A stretch of DNA of 64,000 nucleotides from Leptospira sp. WS92.C1. Lineage in GTDB: Bacteria; Spirochaetota; Leptospiria; Leptospirales; Leptospiraceae. Location: the NCBI RefSeq assembly GCF_040833975.1, contig NZ_CP162130.1, forward strand, positions 1,191,501-1,255,500, given 5' to 3'. Position 1 is the stretch's first letter. Each line of letters opens with the position of its first letter. The notes under the pieces were generated by a model. The model saw nothing but the letters and a program-made list of their open reading frames with translations, ran no database searches and was not told the origin of the DNA. This document shows, in pieces, positions 12,685 through 30,800 of the stretch. A program made the translations under genes and the position numbers.

Positions 12685-14427
12685 TTGAGTGCCTCAAAAT
12701 CTATGAAACGTATCTACTTATACATACAAAGACTCGGAATTCGAAAAAAGTTACTGCTTCTTTTCAGTTCGGTTTTAATTCCTATCGCCATTTTATCCGT
12801 GTTGGCCATGATCAATATCAGCGATCGAATCCATGACATCGAAACGATTTATGAAGATCGTGTGATTCCTTTAAAACAACTGAAAAAAATTTCCGATCTT
12901 TATGCGATTTATATCGTTGATTGTGTTCATAAGGTAAGAAGCGGCACATTTACTCCCGAAGAAGGGGTTCGTAATTTAGACAAAGCGAGTCTGGGGATCG
13001 AAAAAGAATGGACTTCTTACAGTTCCACACAGTTGGTCGCGGAAGAAAAAGCGATTGTAAAGGACTTAGGTCCTTTATTTACAAACTCCAACGCCGTCAT
13101 CACCGAAGCCCGGGAAATGATGCAGGCAAAGGATATAGAAAGTTTGGGAAAGTTTGCGGATGAACGATTGTATCCTAGAATCGATCCTGTGACCGAGAAG
13201 ATCGAAGAATTGATTCAGGTTCAGTTGAGAATCACGGATGCAATCTATTTAAAGGCAGAGAAGGAATACGCGATTGGTTGGGTGATTTTTCTCACTCTTT
13301 CCGGCGTCACTCTGACTTATGTTCTGTTGATTGCGGTGGTCTATTCGATTCATCTGGTGCGCGGTTTAAACACTGTGAGTATCTCGATCGGGAATGCTGA
13401 TTTTTCGCACCCGGTCGAAGTTGTAGAGGATTCTAAAAAGAAAGACGAACTCTATCTTCTTCTCATTTCCTTTCATCTATTTCAAGTAAAGGTCAAGGAA
13501 ATGCTGAACACGATTCTTACGTTTTCGGAAAATATTGTGACTTCTTCGGAACAACTTTCCCAATCTGCAGATCATCTTTCCTCCAACGCTCAATCCGAAT
13601 CGGCTTCCATCGAACAGATTTCCGCTTCGGTTGAGGAGATCAGTTCCGGTATGGAATACGTAAATCGAAACGCGGAATCTCAGTATGCCTTGATTTCCTC
13701 CTTTAGCGGAGAAATGAGAGAACTGGAAGGCATGATCAACCATGTGAGCGAGGCAATCCGCAAATCCCTGGAAAAAATTTCAGAAATGTATCTGAAGACG
13801 GATACCGGTAAGAAGACGATGGGAGATCTTTCGGAAAGCATGGGTAAGATCGAAGGGAGTTCGATCGAGATGCAATCCATCACGGCAATCATCAAAGAGA
13901 TTTCTGAAAAGGTAAATTTACTTGCCCTCAATGCCGCAATCGAAGCTGCGAGGGCCGGGGAACACGGAAGAGGTTTTGCCGTAGTGGCCAGCGAGATTAC
14001 AAGACTGGCGGAACAGACGGATTCCAGCGCGAAAACGATTGAAGAATTGATCAAGACGAGTAACGTGGAAATCGAAACCGGAAGAAGGATCGTGGAAAAT
14101 TCGGTGACGGTTTATGCGGAAATCTTGAGCGGTTTGGAACATCTTAAAGAATCTTCCAACCAGATCGTTTCTACGATGGAACTACAGCAGGAAAAAAAAG
14201 AAAAAATCCGTTTGGGTGTGGATCAGGTGGATTCCAAATCCGAAGAAATCAGAAACTCCGTAAAAGAACAAAAGATTGCGATTTCCGAAACCGCAAATGC
14301 GGTTTCCAATATTTCTGTGACCGTTCAAAACAGTGCCGCAAATTCCGAACAGATCGCCGGAAGCGCGATCAGTCTTTTGCAGATTGCAAAGGATCTTCAG
14401 GAAACGATGAGCTTTTTGAAAGGCTAA
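12685..14427 (+). CDS. Methyl-accepting chemotaxis protein
   Basis: The 580-residue protein has a first membrane helix (about residues 22-45), a periplasmic four-helix-bundle sensor (about 46-195, [18 protein letters not shown]), a second membrane helix (about 197-222), a HAMP-like linker and the cytoplasmic signalling domain. The highly conserved hairpin tip is intact ([20 protein letters not shown] and [15 protein letters not shown], about residues 410-445). Start: the frame opens with TTG; ATG six codons downstream is an alternative. No CheB/CheR-binding pentapeptide is visible at the C-terminus. Monocistronic, with long gaps on both sides. Ligand unknown. Confidence 0.95.
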   Translation: MSASKSMKRIYLYIQRLGIRKKLLLLFSSVLIPIAILSVLAMINISDRIHDIETIYEDRVIPLKQLKKISDLYAIYIVDCVHKVRSGTFTPEEGVRNLDKASLGIEKEWTSYSSTQLVAEEKAIVKDLGPLFTNSNAVITEAREMMQAKDIESLGKFADERLYPRIDPVTEKIEELIQVQLRITDAIYLKAEKEYAIGWVIFLTLSGVTLTYVLLIAVVYSIHLVRGLNTVSISIGNADFSHPVEVVEDSKKKDELYLLLISFHLFQVKVKEMLNTILTFSENIVTSSEQLSQSADHLSSNAQSESASIEQISASVEEISSGMEYVNRNAESQYALISSFSGEMRELEGMINHVSEAIRKSLEKISEMYLKTDTGKKTMGDLSESMGKIEGSSIEMQSITAIIKEISEKVNLLALNAAIEAARAGEHGRGFAVVASEITRLAEQTDSSAKTIEELIKTSNVEIETGRRIVENSVTVYAEILSGLEHLKESSNQIVSTMELQQEKKEKIRLGVDQVDSKSEEIRNSVKEQKIAISETANAVSNISVTVQNSAANSEQIAGSAISLLQIAKDLQETMSFLKG

Positions 14428-15394
<967 letters not shown>

Positions 15395-15460
15395 CGGGGA
15401 CTTGGACGATAGTATGGAAGGGTCTAAGTTTCAAAACAAATTTACAAAGGAGAAACAAAC

Positions 15461-16042
15461 ATGCCTCAGGTTACATCCCTCGCACCGGATTTTAAAGCAG
15501 AAGCTGTTCTTGGAAAAGAAATTAAGGAAATTAAACTTTCAGATTACAAAGGAAAATGGGTGGTTCTATTCTTTTATCCGTTGGACTTTACTTTTGTCTG
15601 CCCGACTGAGATCATCGAATACGATAATCAACTTGCCGAATTCAAAAAACTTGGAGCGGAAGTTCTCGGCGTTTCCGTGGATTCTGCATTTACACACTTA
15701 GCTTGGAAAAACACTCCTAAAAAAGACGGTGGAATCGGAGACATCAAGTATCCGTTGATCGCCGATCTTACGAAGTCCATTTCTAGAGATTACAACGTTC
15801 TTACCGACGGTGGTGTGGCTCTGAGAGGAACTTTTATCATCGACCCAGCCGGTGTGATTCGTCAGGCGACCATCAACGATCTTCCCGTGGGACGTAATAT
15901 TGATGAAGCGATTCGTTTGATCAAAGCATTTCAATTTGTTGAAAAGCACGGTGAAGTCTGTCCTGCAAACTGGGATGAAGGCAAAAAAACCATGGTGGCG
16001 GATCCTCAAAAGTCAAAAGACTATTTCTCTGCCGTTAACTGA
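15461..16042 (+). CDS. ahpC: Typical 2-Cys peroxiredoxin (AhpC/Prx1 type)
   Basis: The 193-residue protein has peroxidatic Cys47 in [10 protein letters not shown] and resolving Cys167 in HGEVCPANW, with the GGIG-like loop ([13 protein letters not shown]) and a C-terminal YF pair (DYFSAVN), the features of over-oxidation-sensitive typical 2-Cys peroxiredoxins. It reduces hydrogen peroxide and organic peroxides in the cytosol; no AhpF is adjacent, so the electron donor is probably thioredoxin or a distant reductase. A strong AAAGGAG lies 7-8 nt before ATG 15461. The upstream palindrome suggests PerR-type peroxide control. Confidence 0.96.
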   Translation: MPQVTSLAPDFKAEAVLGKEIKEIKLSDYKGKWVVLFFYPLDFTFVCPTEIIEYDNQLAEFKKLGAEVLGVSVDSAFTHLAWKNTPKKDGGIGDIKYPLIADLTKSISRDYNVLTDGGVALRGTFIIDPAGVIRQATINDLPVGRNIDEAIRLIKAFQFVEKHGEVCPANWDEGKKTMVADPQKSKDYFSAVN

Positions 16043-16052
16043 TTTTTTCCTG

Positions 16053-16074
16053 TCCGCAGGCATTCGCCTGCGGA
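16053..16074. terminator. Strong hairpin after ahpC
   Basis: TCCGCAGGC-ATTC-GCCTGCGGA forms a perfect 9-bp stem 10 nt after the ahpC stop. A T tract precedes the stem (GATTTTTTCC) rather than directly following it, so it is a weak intrinsic-terminator candidate on the plus strand; it may also serve as a 3' stabilising hairpin. Confidence 0.4.
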
Positions 16075-16199
16075 TCATGACACTGAGGCGATTTGATTTT
16101 TTTTGATTCGATTGTTTTTAATCGCGAGAGAAACTTAGTATTTTGCTCCCTGGAGCAACACTCGGCGCAATGCTGATCGCATCGCAGTCGCAAAATAGT

Positions 16200-16233
16200 C
16201 TAATATTAGGGTAGTCCCTATCGATCGGATAGG
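16200..16233. promoter_or_regulatory. Palindrome cluster in the sufB promoter region
   Basis: Three small inverted repeats lie within 34 bp: CTAATATTAG (16200-16209), TAGGG-N4-CCCTA overlapping it, and CCTATC-GATCG-GATAGG (16217-16233). They sit about 50-80 bp before the sufB start, where an operator would be expected. I do not recognise the regulator. Confidence 0.35.
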
Positions 16234-16283
16234 AAATGCGACGAATCGCTTTCTATGGATCGCGATTGTGGAGGCAATGAAAG

Positions 16284-17699
<1,416 letters not shown>

Positions 17700-17797
17700 C
17701 CGCGGTCTTTTTTAGTAAGAATTTATAAATCCGTATAAAAAAACAGGAATCGAAAATTTCTTGACTCCTGTTTCTTGGAATCTGTTAAGATGGACAT

Positions 17798-18925
17798 ATG
17801 GCGCGGGTTCATTTATCCATTCTTCTTTTTTCCTTTGTTTCCTGCAAAGTAGGAAGCGCGCCTTATAATCCGGACATTCAATTTTCCCAAGCGTGGTGGG
17901 ATACAATCATACTCCGCTGCGCGTTGCAACAATCTTCGGAATGTATCATTCCCGCTCCCGCCGCGATCTATTTTCCCGAGATCGTTTCCGATACAGGTCA
18001 ATCGATTTGTTATGACGGCACCACCAACGTAATTTGTCCCGATGTTCTTTTTCCGTCCCAAGACGCCGACTTTGTAAATGTTCCGTCTATGCGCAGTTAT
18101 ACGGGACCCGTTATCAATTCGGTTTATACGAATGATTATACCACATTGGATAACGTGCGCGGTTTGGTATGGAAATCATGTCCGGAGGGATTGAGCGGTT
18201 CTACCTGCGGTGTCGGAGCTACTACTGCGGTTTCTTTTTCAGTCGCTTCCGGACTTTGCTCTAATCTCAATGCGCAAAACTCAGGCGCGGGTTACGCTGG
18301 AATTACAAGTTGGAGGCTGCCTTCGATCTATGAATTGGCTCGAATGTCCAATGTCGAAACTGTCTCCGGTGTCGATTCTATGAACTTTCCGGGCAGTCCG
18401 ACCGTGATTACCTTTTTTTCTTCCACACCCTATGCTCCCAATCCGACAACGACCGGCTGGTATGTCCAGATCGTGAATCCCGGATTTTATAACGAGCTGA
18501 ACTATGGTACAGGTCCTTTTTCGGTTAGATGTGTTTCCGGACCTTCTCTTTTCAATCATTCGTTGATAAACAATGGAAACGGCACCGTCACCGATAACCG
18601 CACCGGCTTGGTCTGGCAGGATGGGGCGGGTGGCGGAAACAATACATGGCAAGGCGCGTTGGCTACTTGTTCCGCTCTCGGTCTTGCAGGACTCAGTTGG
18701 AGACTTCCGAATGCACACGAGCTTCATAGCATCGTAGATTATTCCGGACCAAATCCGGCGATCGATACCGGTGTATTTCCCGGAACGACGGCTCAGTATT
18801 ATTGGACCTCTTCTACGAATCGTTTTAATCTTTCGTTTGCATGGGCTGTGTTTTTTGCAAGCGGTTTGATGGGAGGTAACGGGAAAGGAGCAAACTTGGA
18901 CTTCCGTTGTGTGTCAGGTCCCTGA
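17798..18925 (+). CDS. DUF1566 (Lcl C-terminal-like) lipoprotein
   Basis: The 375-residue protein has a short lipoprotein signal (MARVHLSILLFSFVSC, Cys16). Two DUF1566 units follow: about residues 120-245 (RGLVWKSCPEG..., SWRLPSIYELARMSN..., FSVRCVSGP) and about 260-375 (TGLVWQDGAGG..., SWRLPNAHELHSIVDY..., FRCVSGP). The repeated W-RLP-N/S-EL and RCVSGP motifs are diagnostic. Such proteins are abundant surface or periplasmic lipoproteins in Leptospira; the function is not known, though the fold suggests ligand or carbohydrate binding. Monocistronic. Confidence 0.88.
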   Translation: MARVHLSILLFSFVSCKVGSAPYNPDIQFSQAWWDTIILRCALQQSSECIIPAPAAIYFPEIVSDTGQSICYDGTTNVICPDVLFPSQDADFVNVPSMRSYTGPVINSVYTNDYTTLDNVRGLVWKSCPEGLSGSTCGVGATTAVSFSVASGLCSNLNAQNSGAGYAGITSWRLPSIYELARMSNVETVSGVDSMNFPGSPTVITFFSSTPYAPNPTTTGWYVQIVNPGFYNELNYGTGPFSVRCVSGPSLFNHSLINNGNGTVTDNRTGLVWQDGAGGGNNTWQGALATCSALGLAGLSWRLPNAHELHSIVDYSGPNPAIDTGVFPGTTAQYYWTSSTNRFNLSFAWAVFFASGLMGGNGKGANLDFRCVSGP

Positions 18926-19062
18926 TTCCTAATCCTTGATGTGAATTTCAAAAAAGAAATCGGATGATGAGAATTCGCGAAATTTTAAAATTCCGGATAA
19001 ATGATCTTCGCTTTCTTTGTTCTGATTCGAATTTAAACGTCTTGTATATTGTATCTTAACTC

Positions 19063-23034
<3,972 letters not shown>

Positions 23035-23448
23035 TTTTTATCACGTCTAACGATTTTCAATCGAATCCGGAAGAAAAAATCCGGATCAAAAAATATTTTC
23101 GGATTTCTATCCTGAATCTGTGTTTCCAGTTTTAAAAGAGTCATATGTGGTTTGTATCGATGAATATTAGGATTTTAGAATTCGATTAGAATCAACGCGA
23201 CGATGTTTGTCCGCAGCAAGATTGCGTGTTTTGGATCCGTGATACGGAATACGCGACGGTATAGATATAAAATACAACTCGGATAAACAATCCGCATAGG
23301 AAATCGAATAGATTTTTTTTGCGGGTCGAATTTAGGATCAATCAATGGATTTTAAAGACTATTTTAGGCTTTCAAAATTCTGCGAGTTTTGCTAACTTTT
23401 TAAACAATAAAAAGTTGAATTCTCATAGAATATTGTTTCCATTGCCTG
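23035..23448. other. Non-coding gap before the TPR gene
   Basis: This 414-bp AT-rich stretch shows no gene, clear terminator hairpin or recognisable operator. It presumably holds the TPR gene promoter. Confidence 0.4.
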
Positions 23449-24333
23449 ATGGAAAATAAAATTCTCGGTTTGTTTTTTATCTTAGGAGTTACGATTTCTA
23501 TCAGTAGCTTCTTTTTTCCAAAAACTGAAAACATTTCCGATCCCGCTGCCACCGCAAAGCTTTCTTTTATACAGGAGTTGTTTCAAGGAATCGAAACCAC
23601 GTTTCAAGAAATCAAAACAATTCTGAAATCTTCGAGTTCCTCCAATTCCACTCCTTCGTCGTTTCCGCAGAATCCGTCGGATGAGGATCCAAATGATATT
23701 TTTAGTCGTGGGATTGCGGAATACGAAAAGAAAAATTATCAAAAGGCTGTGGAAGAGTATTCCCACTATTTGGAAAAAGTTCCCGGTGATTCCGCCGGTT
23801 ATTACAATCGAGGTCTTGCTTATTATTATTCAGATCGTTATTTGGAAGCGATGGCCGACTTTGAAAAAGTGGTCGAATTGAATCCGAAAGACGCAGGAGC
23901 TTATCTTTACAAAGGATATAGTGCCGAACAGTTGAAAGATTGTATGCAGGCGATCGAAGACTTTCAGAAAGCGATTGATCTTGGGGAAGATCATTCGGAA
24001 GTATATGGACACAAAGCACGTTGTGAGAACATGGAAGAGAACCACGAGCAAGCGTTGAAGGACGCTTTGAAAGCGGTCTCCTTGGATAAAAAAAATACAA
24101 ACGCCATTTTTGAAGTCGGATTTGCCCAGTATGCATTGAAAAAATACTCCGACTCCGTTGTGAGTTACAATCGCGTTTTGCAGTTGGACCCAAAGGATGA
24201 AATTGCTTTGCACAATCGCGGACTTGCGTATGTTTTTTTAAAAAAGACTGCGCTGGGTTGTAAAGATTTTCAGAAATCCTTGGATTTAGGATATGAAGAT
24301 TCTAAAATGAAATTGAAACAATACTGTAAGTAA
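23449..24333 (+). CDS. Secreted or anchored TPR-repeat protein
   Basis: The 294-residue protein has an N-terminal hydrophobic segment (about residues 5-25, signal peptide or anchor), a Ser-rich linker (about 65-80), and about six tetratricopeptide repeats from residue 84 to the end, with the consensus AGYYNRGLAYYYSDRYLEAMADFEKVVELNP. TPR arrays mediate protein-protein contacts; the partner is not evident. It is flanked by non-coding gaps and a convergent DUF2079 gene, so it is monocistronic. Confidence 0.85.
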   Translation: MENKILGLFFILGVTISISSFFFPKTENISDPAATAKLSFIQELFQGIETTFQEIKTILKSSSSSNSTPSSFPQNPSDEDPNDIFSRGIAEYEKKNYQKAVEEYSHYLEKVPGDSAGYYNRGLAYYYSDRYLEAMADFEKVVELNPKDAGAYLYKGYSAEQLKDCMQAIEDFQKAIDLGEDHSEVYGHKARCENMEENHEQALKDALKAVSLDKKNTNAIFEVGFAQYALKKYSDSVVSYNRVLQLDPKDEIALHNRGLAYVFLKKTALGCKDFQKSLDLGYEDSKMKLKQYCK

Positions 24334-24430
24334 CGTATTTGTTCGGTTTTTTATATTTTCGATATGAAATGAATTTTATCTTGAGTAATCATTTCGATTT
24401 TTCGGATTTTTAAATACCTTCTTCGTACAA

Positions 24431-26035
24431 TCAAGGAGAAGGTGCTGAACTCGTTTGTAGTAAAATAAAATTTTCGGATCTTTCTACGATTCGAATTTTT
24501 CCCGATTTGATTTCCGTCTCCACACGTTTCAAAATTTTCTCGGAGGAGAGATACGGAGAATTGTATTTGCGATGAAAAAGAATCCATTTCTGCAAAGTTC
24601 GATTTTCTCGAATCGGGTAGGTTGGGTTTTTTAAAGATAAATACGGCGAAAGATGAAATCCGGCGGATACAAAACCTCCTTCGGGTATGGATTTTAGAAT
24701 CGACTGCAACTCTTCCGCTTCTTGGGTTTTCGGCGAAAGCGGGATGGGATATTCCGTTTCCTTGGAATTTCGATAGACCGAAAAAAGAAACGTCAAAAGG
24801 ATCAGATAAACCCATCTTTGTTGTCTCGAATCCGGCATTAAAAAATTTCGTTTAGAATCTTCGACTTTTTCCTGAAGTTTGCGCGCTCCCGATCTCAAAA
24901 ATAAGATTAAGAACGGAATCAACGGATAGATATAATAGCTGTATAAATCTCTGACCCAGGGATGGATCGATAATCGAAAGATCGAGTAAAGTCCTAAAAA
25001 CGGAATCAGTATCCATCCAGCGGTCAAATTCCAAAAACCGAATTCCAAACTCAAATCTCTCAGCCCTTTCCAGTATTGAAATCTACTTTCAGGATTTTGA
25101 ATGTAAATTCCGATACTCGAAATCGGATTTTCAAACCCGGATCCCCAGTATTCCCTCCAGTTTCGTTCCGCGGAACTTCCGGCCATCCATCGGAATATAG
25201 GATGCAAAATCAAAAGATAAAAGACGCAGAGAATGAGAACGGAAATCCAGATCCGTTTTCTTTTCGGATCCGCAAAAATCAAAGTCGCGGAAAGCGCGCT
25301 AAGATAGATCGAAAGATCTTCTTTGATTCCCAAAAATAAAAAAAGACCGATGATTAAAATCCAGATCTTTTGTTTTTGAACCCCGTATAAAATCACGAGA
25401 AACAGGATCGGAACCAGTGTTTCGAAATGTAAAGAATGTCCCAATCGATAAAAACTGGAAGAGCCGGCCCAAAGTAACGTTGCCGCTAAGGATAATTCTT
25501 CGGAGATAGAACATTCTCTTAGATAAAAGTAGAGGAGGGGAATGGTGATCGCGCTGTAAAAGAAAATTCCGATTCCAAAACCAAGGCTCGGACCGAACAA
25601 CATCGGAAACGGAGATAAAAGTAAAATCGAAGGCGTCATGTGATGCGAAAGAAAGTTCGCGTTTTCATTCCAGCCATAGTATTGAGTTTGAAAGAAATCT
25701 CCCGAAAAGGTTGCGGCCATCATTCTGGATTGTGCGGTATAATCCAAGTCGCCTAACAGAAATGAATGAAGAGCGTTTCTTGTATAATTGATTCCTTCTC
25801 CAAACACAAATCCGGACCAAAATAGGATCCAAATCATCGGAGAAATTTTCCAGGTGAAAACGGATTCTTTTTGAAATCGAATGAAAAGCCAGTGGAAGGA
25901 TCCGCCAAACAACAAAAGCAGAATCAAACAATATCCGGACCAGCCCATGGATCCGACCCAATATTGAACGGGAAGATAGAATAAAAAGAACGGATAGAAA
26001 AATAAAACGGGCATATTGCTTTGTCCAGCTTTCAT
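24431..26035 (-). CDS. DUF2079 polytopic membrane protein
   Basis: The 534-residue protein has about ten hydrophobic helices from residue 8 to about 430 and the DUF2079 signature: [45 protein letters not shown], then [11 protein letters not shown] and a C-terminal soluble region with [19 protein letters not shown]. The family is related in topology to GT-C glycosyltransferases (the D/E and HH positions near the first loop), so transfer of a lipid-linked sugar at the inner membrane is possible but unproven. AGAAAGAAGAA precedes ATG 26035. Monocistronic. Confidence 0.82.
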   Translation of the reverse strand: MKAGQSNMPVLFFYPFFLFYLPVQYWVGSMGWSGYCLILLLLFGGSFHWLFIRFQKESVFTWKISPMIWILFWSGFVFGEGINYTRNALHSFLLGDLDYTAQSRMMAATFSGDFFQTQYYGWNENANFLSHHMTPSILLLSPFPMLFGPSLGFGIGIFFYSAITIPLLYFYLRECSISEELSLAATLLWAGSSSFYRLGHSLHFETLVPILFLVILYGVQKQKIWILIIGLFLFLGIKEDLSIYLSALSATLIFADPKRKRIWISVLILCVFYLLILHPIFRWMAGSSAERNWREYWGSGFENPISSIGIYIQNPESRFQYWKGLRDLSLEFGFWNLTAGWILIPFLGLYSIFRLSIHPWVRDLYSYYIYPLIPFLILFLRSGARKLQEKVEDSKRNFLMPDSRQQRWVYLILLTFLFSVYRNSKETEYPIPLSPKTQEAEELQSILKSIPEGGFVSAGFHLSPYLSLKNPTYPIRENRTLQKWILFHRKYNSPYLSSEKILKRVETEIKSGKIRIVERSENFILLQTSSAPSP

Positions 26036-26273
26036 TTCTTCTTTCTAAATTCTTTCGAAAAAATTGAGGCTATTCATTTTAGTCTTTGTTCCCCGGCGAA
26101 AGTCGTTTTTCTTCTTGGAGTCGTTTTGGGCGAGTAAAAGCAAGGTTTTCGAGCGGTTTTCTAAGTCAAATTCCATTCTTTGAACGTTAAAATCGAATAA
26201 AAAATTATTTACAAACCTCGAATTTCCCGGAAAAGTCTCCAGGCTTGTTATCAATTGCAAAGGAGTAAGGTCA

Positions 26274-27377
26274 ATGGCGTTTGAAAGCCCGGACGGAATG
26301 TCCTCATCAGAAAGTGTAGGTTTCCTCTCTCAAATGGGGAGTTCGTTTAAAAGTATTCTTACCGGAATCGTATTGTTACCGGTTTCGTTTATTATTATTT
26401 ACAACGTGGAAACTTGTGAGCAGGCGAGCGCCGCTCTTAAAAACGCGGCTCCTGTAGGCCAGGCAAAGGAAGGTCAACCTTCGTATGTAACCGGAACTCT
26501 GAAAGCGAGCCCTCTTGGTGGAGAGTTTGTAAAAAGCGGACCCTATATTTCTTATGCGGTCAGCTCCGAAGTATATGCCTGGGACGAGGAAGTAAAAACG
26601 GAAGGATCCGGAAACAACAAAAAGGAAGTCAGAAATTGTGTTCTTGAGTGGACTTCCTCCCCAGATAATCCTTCCAATTTCAAATTGTCCGGATGTCGCG
26701 CTAAAAAATTTCATAGAAAATCGGTACAAGATCGAACCGATTCTGCGGACGGTGCTTCCATCCTTGCCGATGGTAAGACGTATTCCGTAAGTTTAGCGGA
26801 TGTAGATTTTACTTCTCAAGTTTCTTCCAGAGACGCGAACGAAGACGAGATTGTCTCCAACGGATTTATCTATGGAGAGGGATATCTTCATAGTTCCAAG
26901 GCATGTGCGAAAGAAGAACTAGAAGGTTGCGAACGCGTGAAAGTTTCCGTAACTCCGGTTCCGGAAGGTGATATGACTTTTATCGGCGAGATCAAAGGCA
27001 CTCGAGTCGGCAAATTTATCTCTAGCGAAGGAAATAAATTTTTGAGCGCGAGTGTGGGCGGTTTTGCTGAAACGATGAAAGACATCCAATCCGATGACAA
27101 TACTATGAAATGGGTGGGTAGATTTTGCGGTTTTCTCGCTATGTTTATCAGTTTTACGATGATGGCGGGACCTCTGACTTCGCTCTTAAGTTTTATTCCG
27201 TTTATCGGAGATTTGGGCGGCGGTTTGATCAAAGTTGTCTTAGGAATCATTGCCTTTGTTTTGACTGCGATCACGATTCTTCTCGTAAAATTCTGGTATA
27301 TTTGGCTCGTTCTTCTTTTAGGAGGAATCGGGTATGCGATCTATAAGAAAAAATTCGCTCCTGGTGCGGCCACTTAG
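26274..27377 (+). CDS. TMEM43-family membrane protein
   Basis: The 367-residue protein has one N-terminal membrane helix (about residues 25-45, [19 protein letters not shown]), a large extracytoplasmic domain (about 46-275) with [15 protein letters not shown] and a [11 protein letters not shown] segment, and three to four C-terminal helices (about 280-360). This topology and the N-terminal [14 protein letters not shown] pattern match the TMEM43 (DUF1625) family found in eukaryotic inner nuclear membrane and in various bacteria. Function in bacteria is unknown. AAGGAG precedes ATG 26274 at 7-8 nt. A good terminator follows. Confidence 0.75.
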   Translation: MAFESPDGMSSSESVGFLSQMGSSFKSILTGIVLLPVSFIIIYNVETCEQASAALKNAAPVGQAKEGQPSYVTGTLKASPLGGEFVKSGPYISYAVSSEVYAWDEEVKTEGSGNNKKEVRNCVLEWTSSPDNPSNFKLSGCRAKKFHRKSVQDRTDSADGASILADGKTYSVSLADVDFTSQVSSRDANEDEIVSNGFIYGEGYLHSSKACAKEELEGCERVKVSVTPVPEGDMTFIGEIKGTRVGKFISSEGNKFLSASVGGFAETMKDIQSDDNTMKWVGRFCGFLAMFISFTMMAGPLTSLLSFIPFIGDLGGGLIKVVLGIIAFVLTAITILLVKFWYIWLVLLLGGIGYAIYKKKFAPGAAT

Positions 27378-27404
27378 TCGACTCTGAGGGGATTTTGTTT
27401 TTTG

Positions 27405-27440
27405 AAAAAACCGGCTTCCGCTTAAGGGGCCGGTTTTTTT
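27405..27440 (+). terminator. Rho-independent terminator after the TMEM43-like gene
   Basis: AAAAACCGGC pairs with GCCGGTTTTT around a 13-nt loop, followed directly by a T run. It lies 28 nt after the stop codon. Confidence 0.88.
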
Positions 27441-27849
27441 GTATTCTGGCCGCGGTTCTCCTGTTTGGTTTGGATGATCGGTCGGTTCGATTTTGGACCG
27501 AAGATACCCTTTTCGCTTGCATCGGTAAGGCGGAATGTATCTTTCTTTGTCTTTGAATTTTATTCATTCCCCTGTTTTTTGAGTAAATCAAATCAATTTT
27601 TCTTTGTCAATCTGTCGTATTTGATCGAGAATTTGCGTTTCTCTATCAAGTGAATATTAAATAACAAATGTTATATTAAATGCAGACAAAGAATTCCTGG
27701 GTGGTATCAAGAGTGTAAAATCTGAACGATCGGTATAAAAAAACATTTGCATAGATTCATTCCGGAATTAGGATCTTACATATATATAAATCTTGTAACG
27801 ATCGTTACGAGACAGGCGTCTTTCGGGAAGCCGACGAAGAGGATTAGGG
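27441..27849. other. Non-coding leader region of the giant lipoprotein operon
   Basis: About 0.4 kb with no convincing gene. It contains two AACGATCG words (27724 and 27798), the second inside a perfect palindrome listed separately. The 5' untranslated end also has a GC-rich hairpin-prone stretch (27811-27838). Confidence 0.4.
27795..27808. promoter_or_regulatory. 14-bp perfect palindrome (operator candidate)
   Basis: GTAACGATCGTTAC is fully palindromic and lies 41 bp before the giant lipoprotein start, directly after an AT-rich TATATATAAA stretch that could be a -10 region. The same core AACGATCG occurs once more at 27724. This looks like an operator for a dimeric repressor such as a TetR-type protein; the regulator is unknown. 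Confidence 0.4.
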
Positions 27850-30800
27850 ATGAATTTGAAAGTTAAAGATATACGAAAGTCGATCTATGCGAATCTAATT
27901 TACGCGAAACCAGTTCGATGGTTTGGAATTTTGTGTGTTTTTTATTTTCTCTTATTCTTTGTTTCGGTCTGTAAACCTCCATCTACAAAATACGATCCTA
28001 ACGTTTTCTTTGATAATATCGATTCTTATGACGGAATTTCCCTATTCACCGTTCTGAACGGATTTCCGGTTCTCAAAAGTTTTTTTGTCAGCTTGGAACC
28101 TGTTGATTTTAACAACGCTCTGGGGAATAATCTCGCCAAGGCTAGCCGAGAAGATAATTTAGGAACGCTTCGATCAGCACAGTCCGCTCTTATTGTCAGT
28201 CGCACAAGCATTCAAAATCTAAGTTTGGATTCCGCGTCTCTGATCGATAAGATGGAACATACCAATCCGACGGCGTATGACGCGGTTCAGCCGATTTTCG
28301 AGAAAATTCGAAATTATCCAAAACCGGTCGTACGAAATCTGGTTCCTCTTTCGGCTAACGCACTTCGTCAGGAATATCTTTCGAAAACGTCGGATCAGGT
28401 GACTCAATCGATCCGTAACTTTTCCTCCGATCTAAAAAGCGCGAGCACTCGCGATCTTTTGGTGCAGATCGAGGACGTAGCTTACAAAGGTCTTGTTTCC
28501 AATGCGACAGCGAGATCCGGAATTGAAAGTCTTCTCAGCGGTTTTTTTGATCCCGCGTTGATTGCGGATCGTTCTCTCAAAGACGGATTGATTTCGATTC
28601 TTTATGATCTCGGTGAGATGATGTTTAAAAAAGCGGGTTTTAGCGATTTCAAAACTCCAAACACCGCGCTGAAAGAGCTCGTTTTTAATTTGGATAAATA
28701 TTTTACCGCGGGTGGGGCGCAACATAACGCGGATTACAGCGATGTCAATCATCCGGCGGAATTGAAATCGCTGATGATGGAAGGATTTCAGATCGTTCGA
28801 AGTTTTTTGGACACAGGGGCGCTCACCGCGACTCCGGTGAATCTTCTTGAAAAGACCGCGGAGAATTTGAGTCTGCTCGATTTTGCTTCGACACCGACAA
28901 ACGTGGACGCTTCTCTCAAAGAATTGATTCGAATCGATGTCAACGGAAAGGATCGGGCCTTTGACGGAACCAGTCGTGCCATGTCCGCTTTGGAGACTTT
29001 GTTTGTGGTTCTTTCGATCGCAAACAACTACGGGTTTCATTGGCAGGTCGGTTCTACTGCGAACTACTGTCATTACGATACCCCTCCGGCAAATACAGAT
29101 TGTGAGAACGATTGGATTTCCGGAACTACCGGAGGAGAGTTGACGGTAGGGGATGCGATTCATTCTCTCAAATCGGTGATGGGTTCCACGAGCGCATTCA
29201 ATTTTAAGAATATTACAAATTTAAGTAGAAGTAGCAATAAGGTCTTTCGATCGAATCCAGCAACCGGATTGATGCAGATACATCGATTTGATCTGAACAG
29301 CCGCGTTCTTTCTCTTTTGGAAGATAATGCAAGGGGAGTGACTGCTCCGGTAGCGGACCCAACCGCGGGTAATTATGACCGTGTTTACAACAAAACAATT
29401 CCGTGGGCTCTCAACTGGGTCAAACGGGTTACTTACGGCGGTTACGGCCCGTATTACAATAAAAACCGAAGGGACGGTGCCGGAAATTTTCTTTCTCCGG
29501 ACGGAACGATCACAAGAAACAACGATTTGAGCGAAACCCTCTTTCGGCCGACCTGGCAAACCAGAAGATACGAAATTCAACTCAATCTACCGGCTCCTAA
29601 CAATACGAAACACGTCGGTTTGAGAGGAAACGTTCAGAACGCAGCCAATGTTCCCAATACATTCTATACGATCACCGAAATTCCGAAGGCGGACGCACAA
29701 CGCGCGGTCGATTCGGACGAAGAGGCGTTTTACAAAAATCTACAGTGGCTTTTGTATGAAAAACGGTTTGTGGCGGTTTTACCGGTTCGCGCAAAGTTAA
29801 CCGCCACCGTCGCGTTCGAAGAAGCGTTGTTTATCACTGCGATCGGAAACGGTCTTGTGGGGATGCTCAATCTCAAACCGAACTGCAATCCGACCGCTTG
29901 CGCTACCGATAACGGACGTTGGACGATCGACAATACCAATTATGTAAAGGCATACAATTCCGCGGGAACCGATCTTGCATATCTTTCGAATACTCCCGCC
30001 GATTCGGTGATGCTCTTGGAAGGTTGGGGTTTTGGTGCGGACGGACAACAGGCGTTTCAAGTTACGTTCGTATACCCGGCGCTTTGGTCTTTGATCGTTC
30101 CCAGTCCCGATCTGATCTACGGAATGTTGCCTCCCGTGATTTCACGCAACGTTCCCGTATTGGAGCGTTTGGGTTTTACGACTTCCGACAAAGTGATTCC
30201 GGATCAGGTGAACGCCAATTGGGAAAAAAGAAATACACTGACACCGATGGTGGTCGCTCTCGGAAAGGCTTTGGACGATCAGGTCTCCGGTCAAACCACT
30301 GCGGGTTTTAAAAATCCTTATACTTTGCTCGCGAACTTGGCCGAAATTTTTTCCAGACCTCTTGTTTTTTTCGGGCCGGACACGACCGCGACCTTTCCGA
30401 CAAACGGCGCTCCGCCTAGTTTTACTCAAATTCGAATCATAGGAATGGCGGACGGTTTTCGAAACCCGATCGCATCCACGATGGAATACTTTCCGCTTAC
30501 TAATTTGGGAACACAGGAATACAGAACTCTGATCAGCGTTTTGTCAGAAAATACGAGGCGATTTCAAGACGGAGTTTTAAACCTGATCGGCAAAACGCAA
30601 CTTCTGACCGGTTTTGTTCAATTCTTAGGACAACTCGGCGAACCGGCAAATGTGAACGTAAAGACAAAGGTCTTTAACGGTCTTAAACTCGTGCTTGGAG
30701 AAATGAAGTTTACTTCCGAAACTCCAACTCCGGCTCAGTTTAATATCGAAATCAAGTTTACGGAATGGAGAGATAAGGTCGCTAATTATCCCACCGTCAA

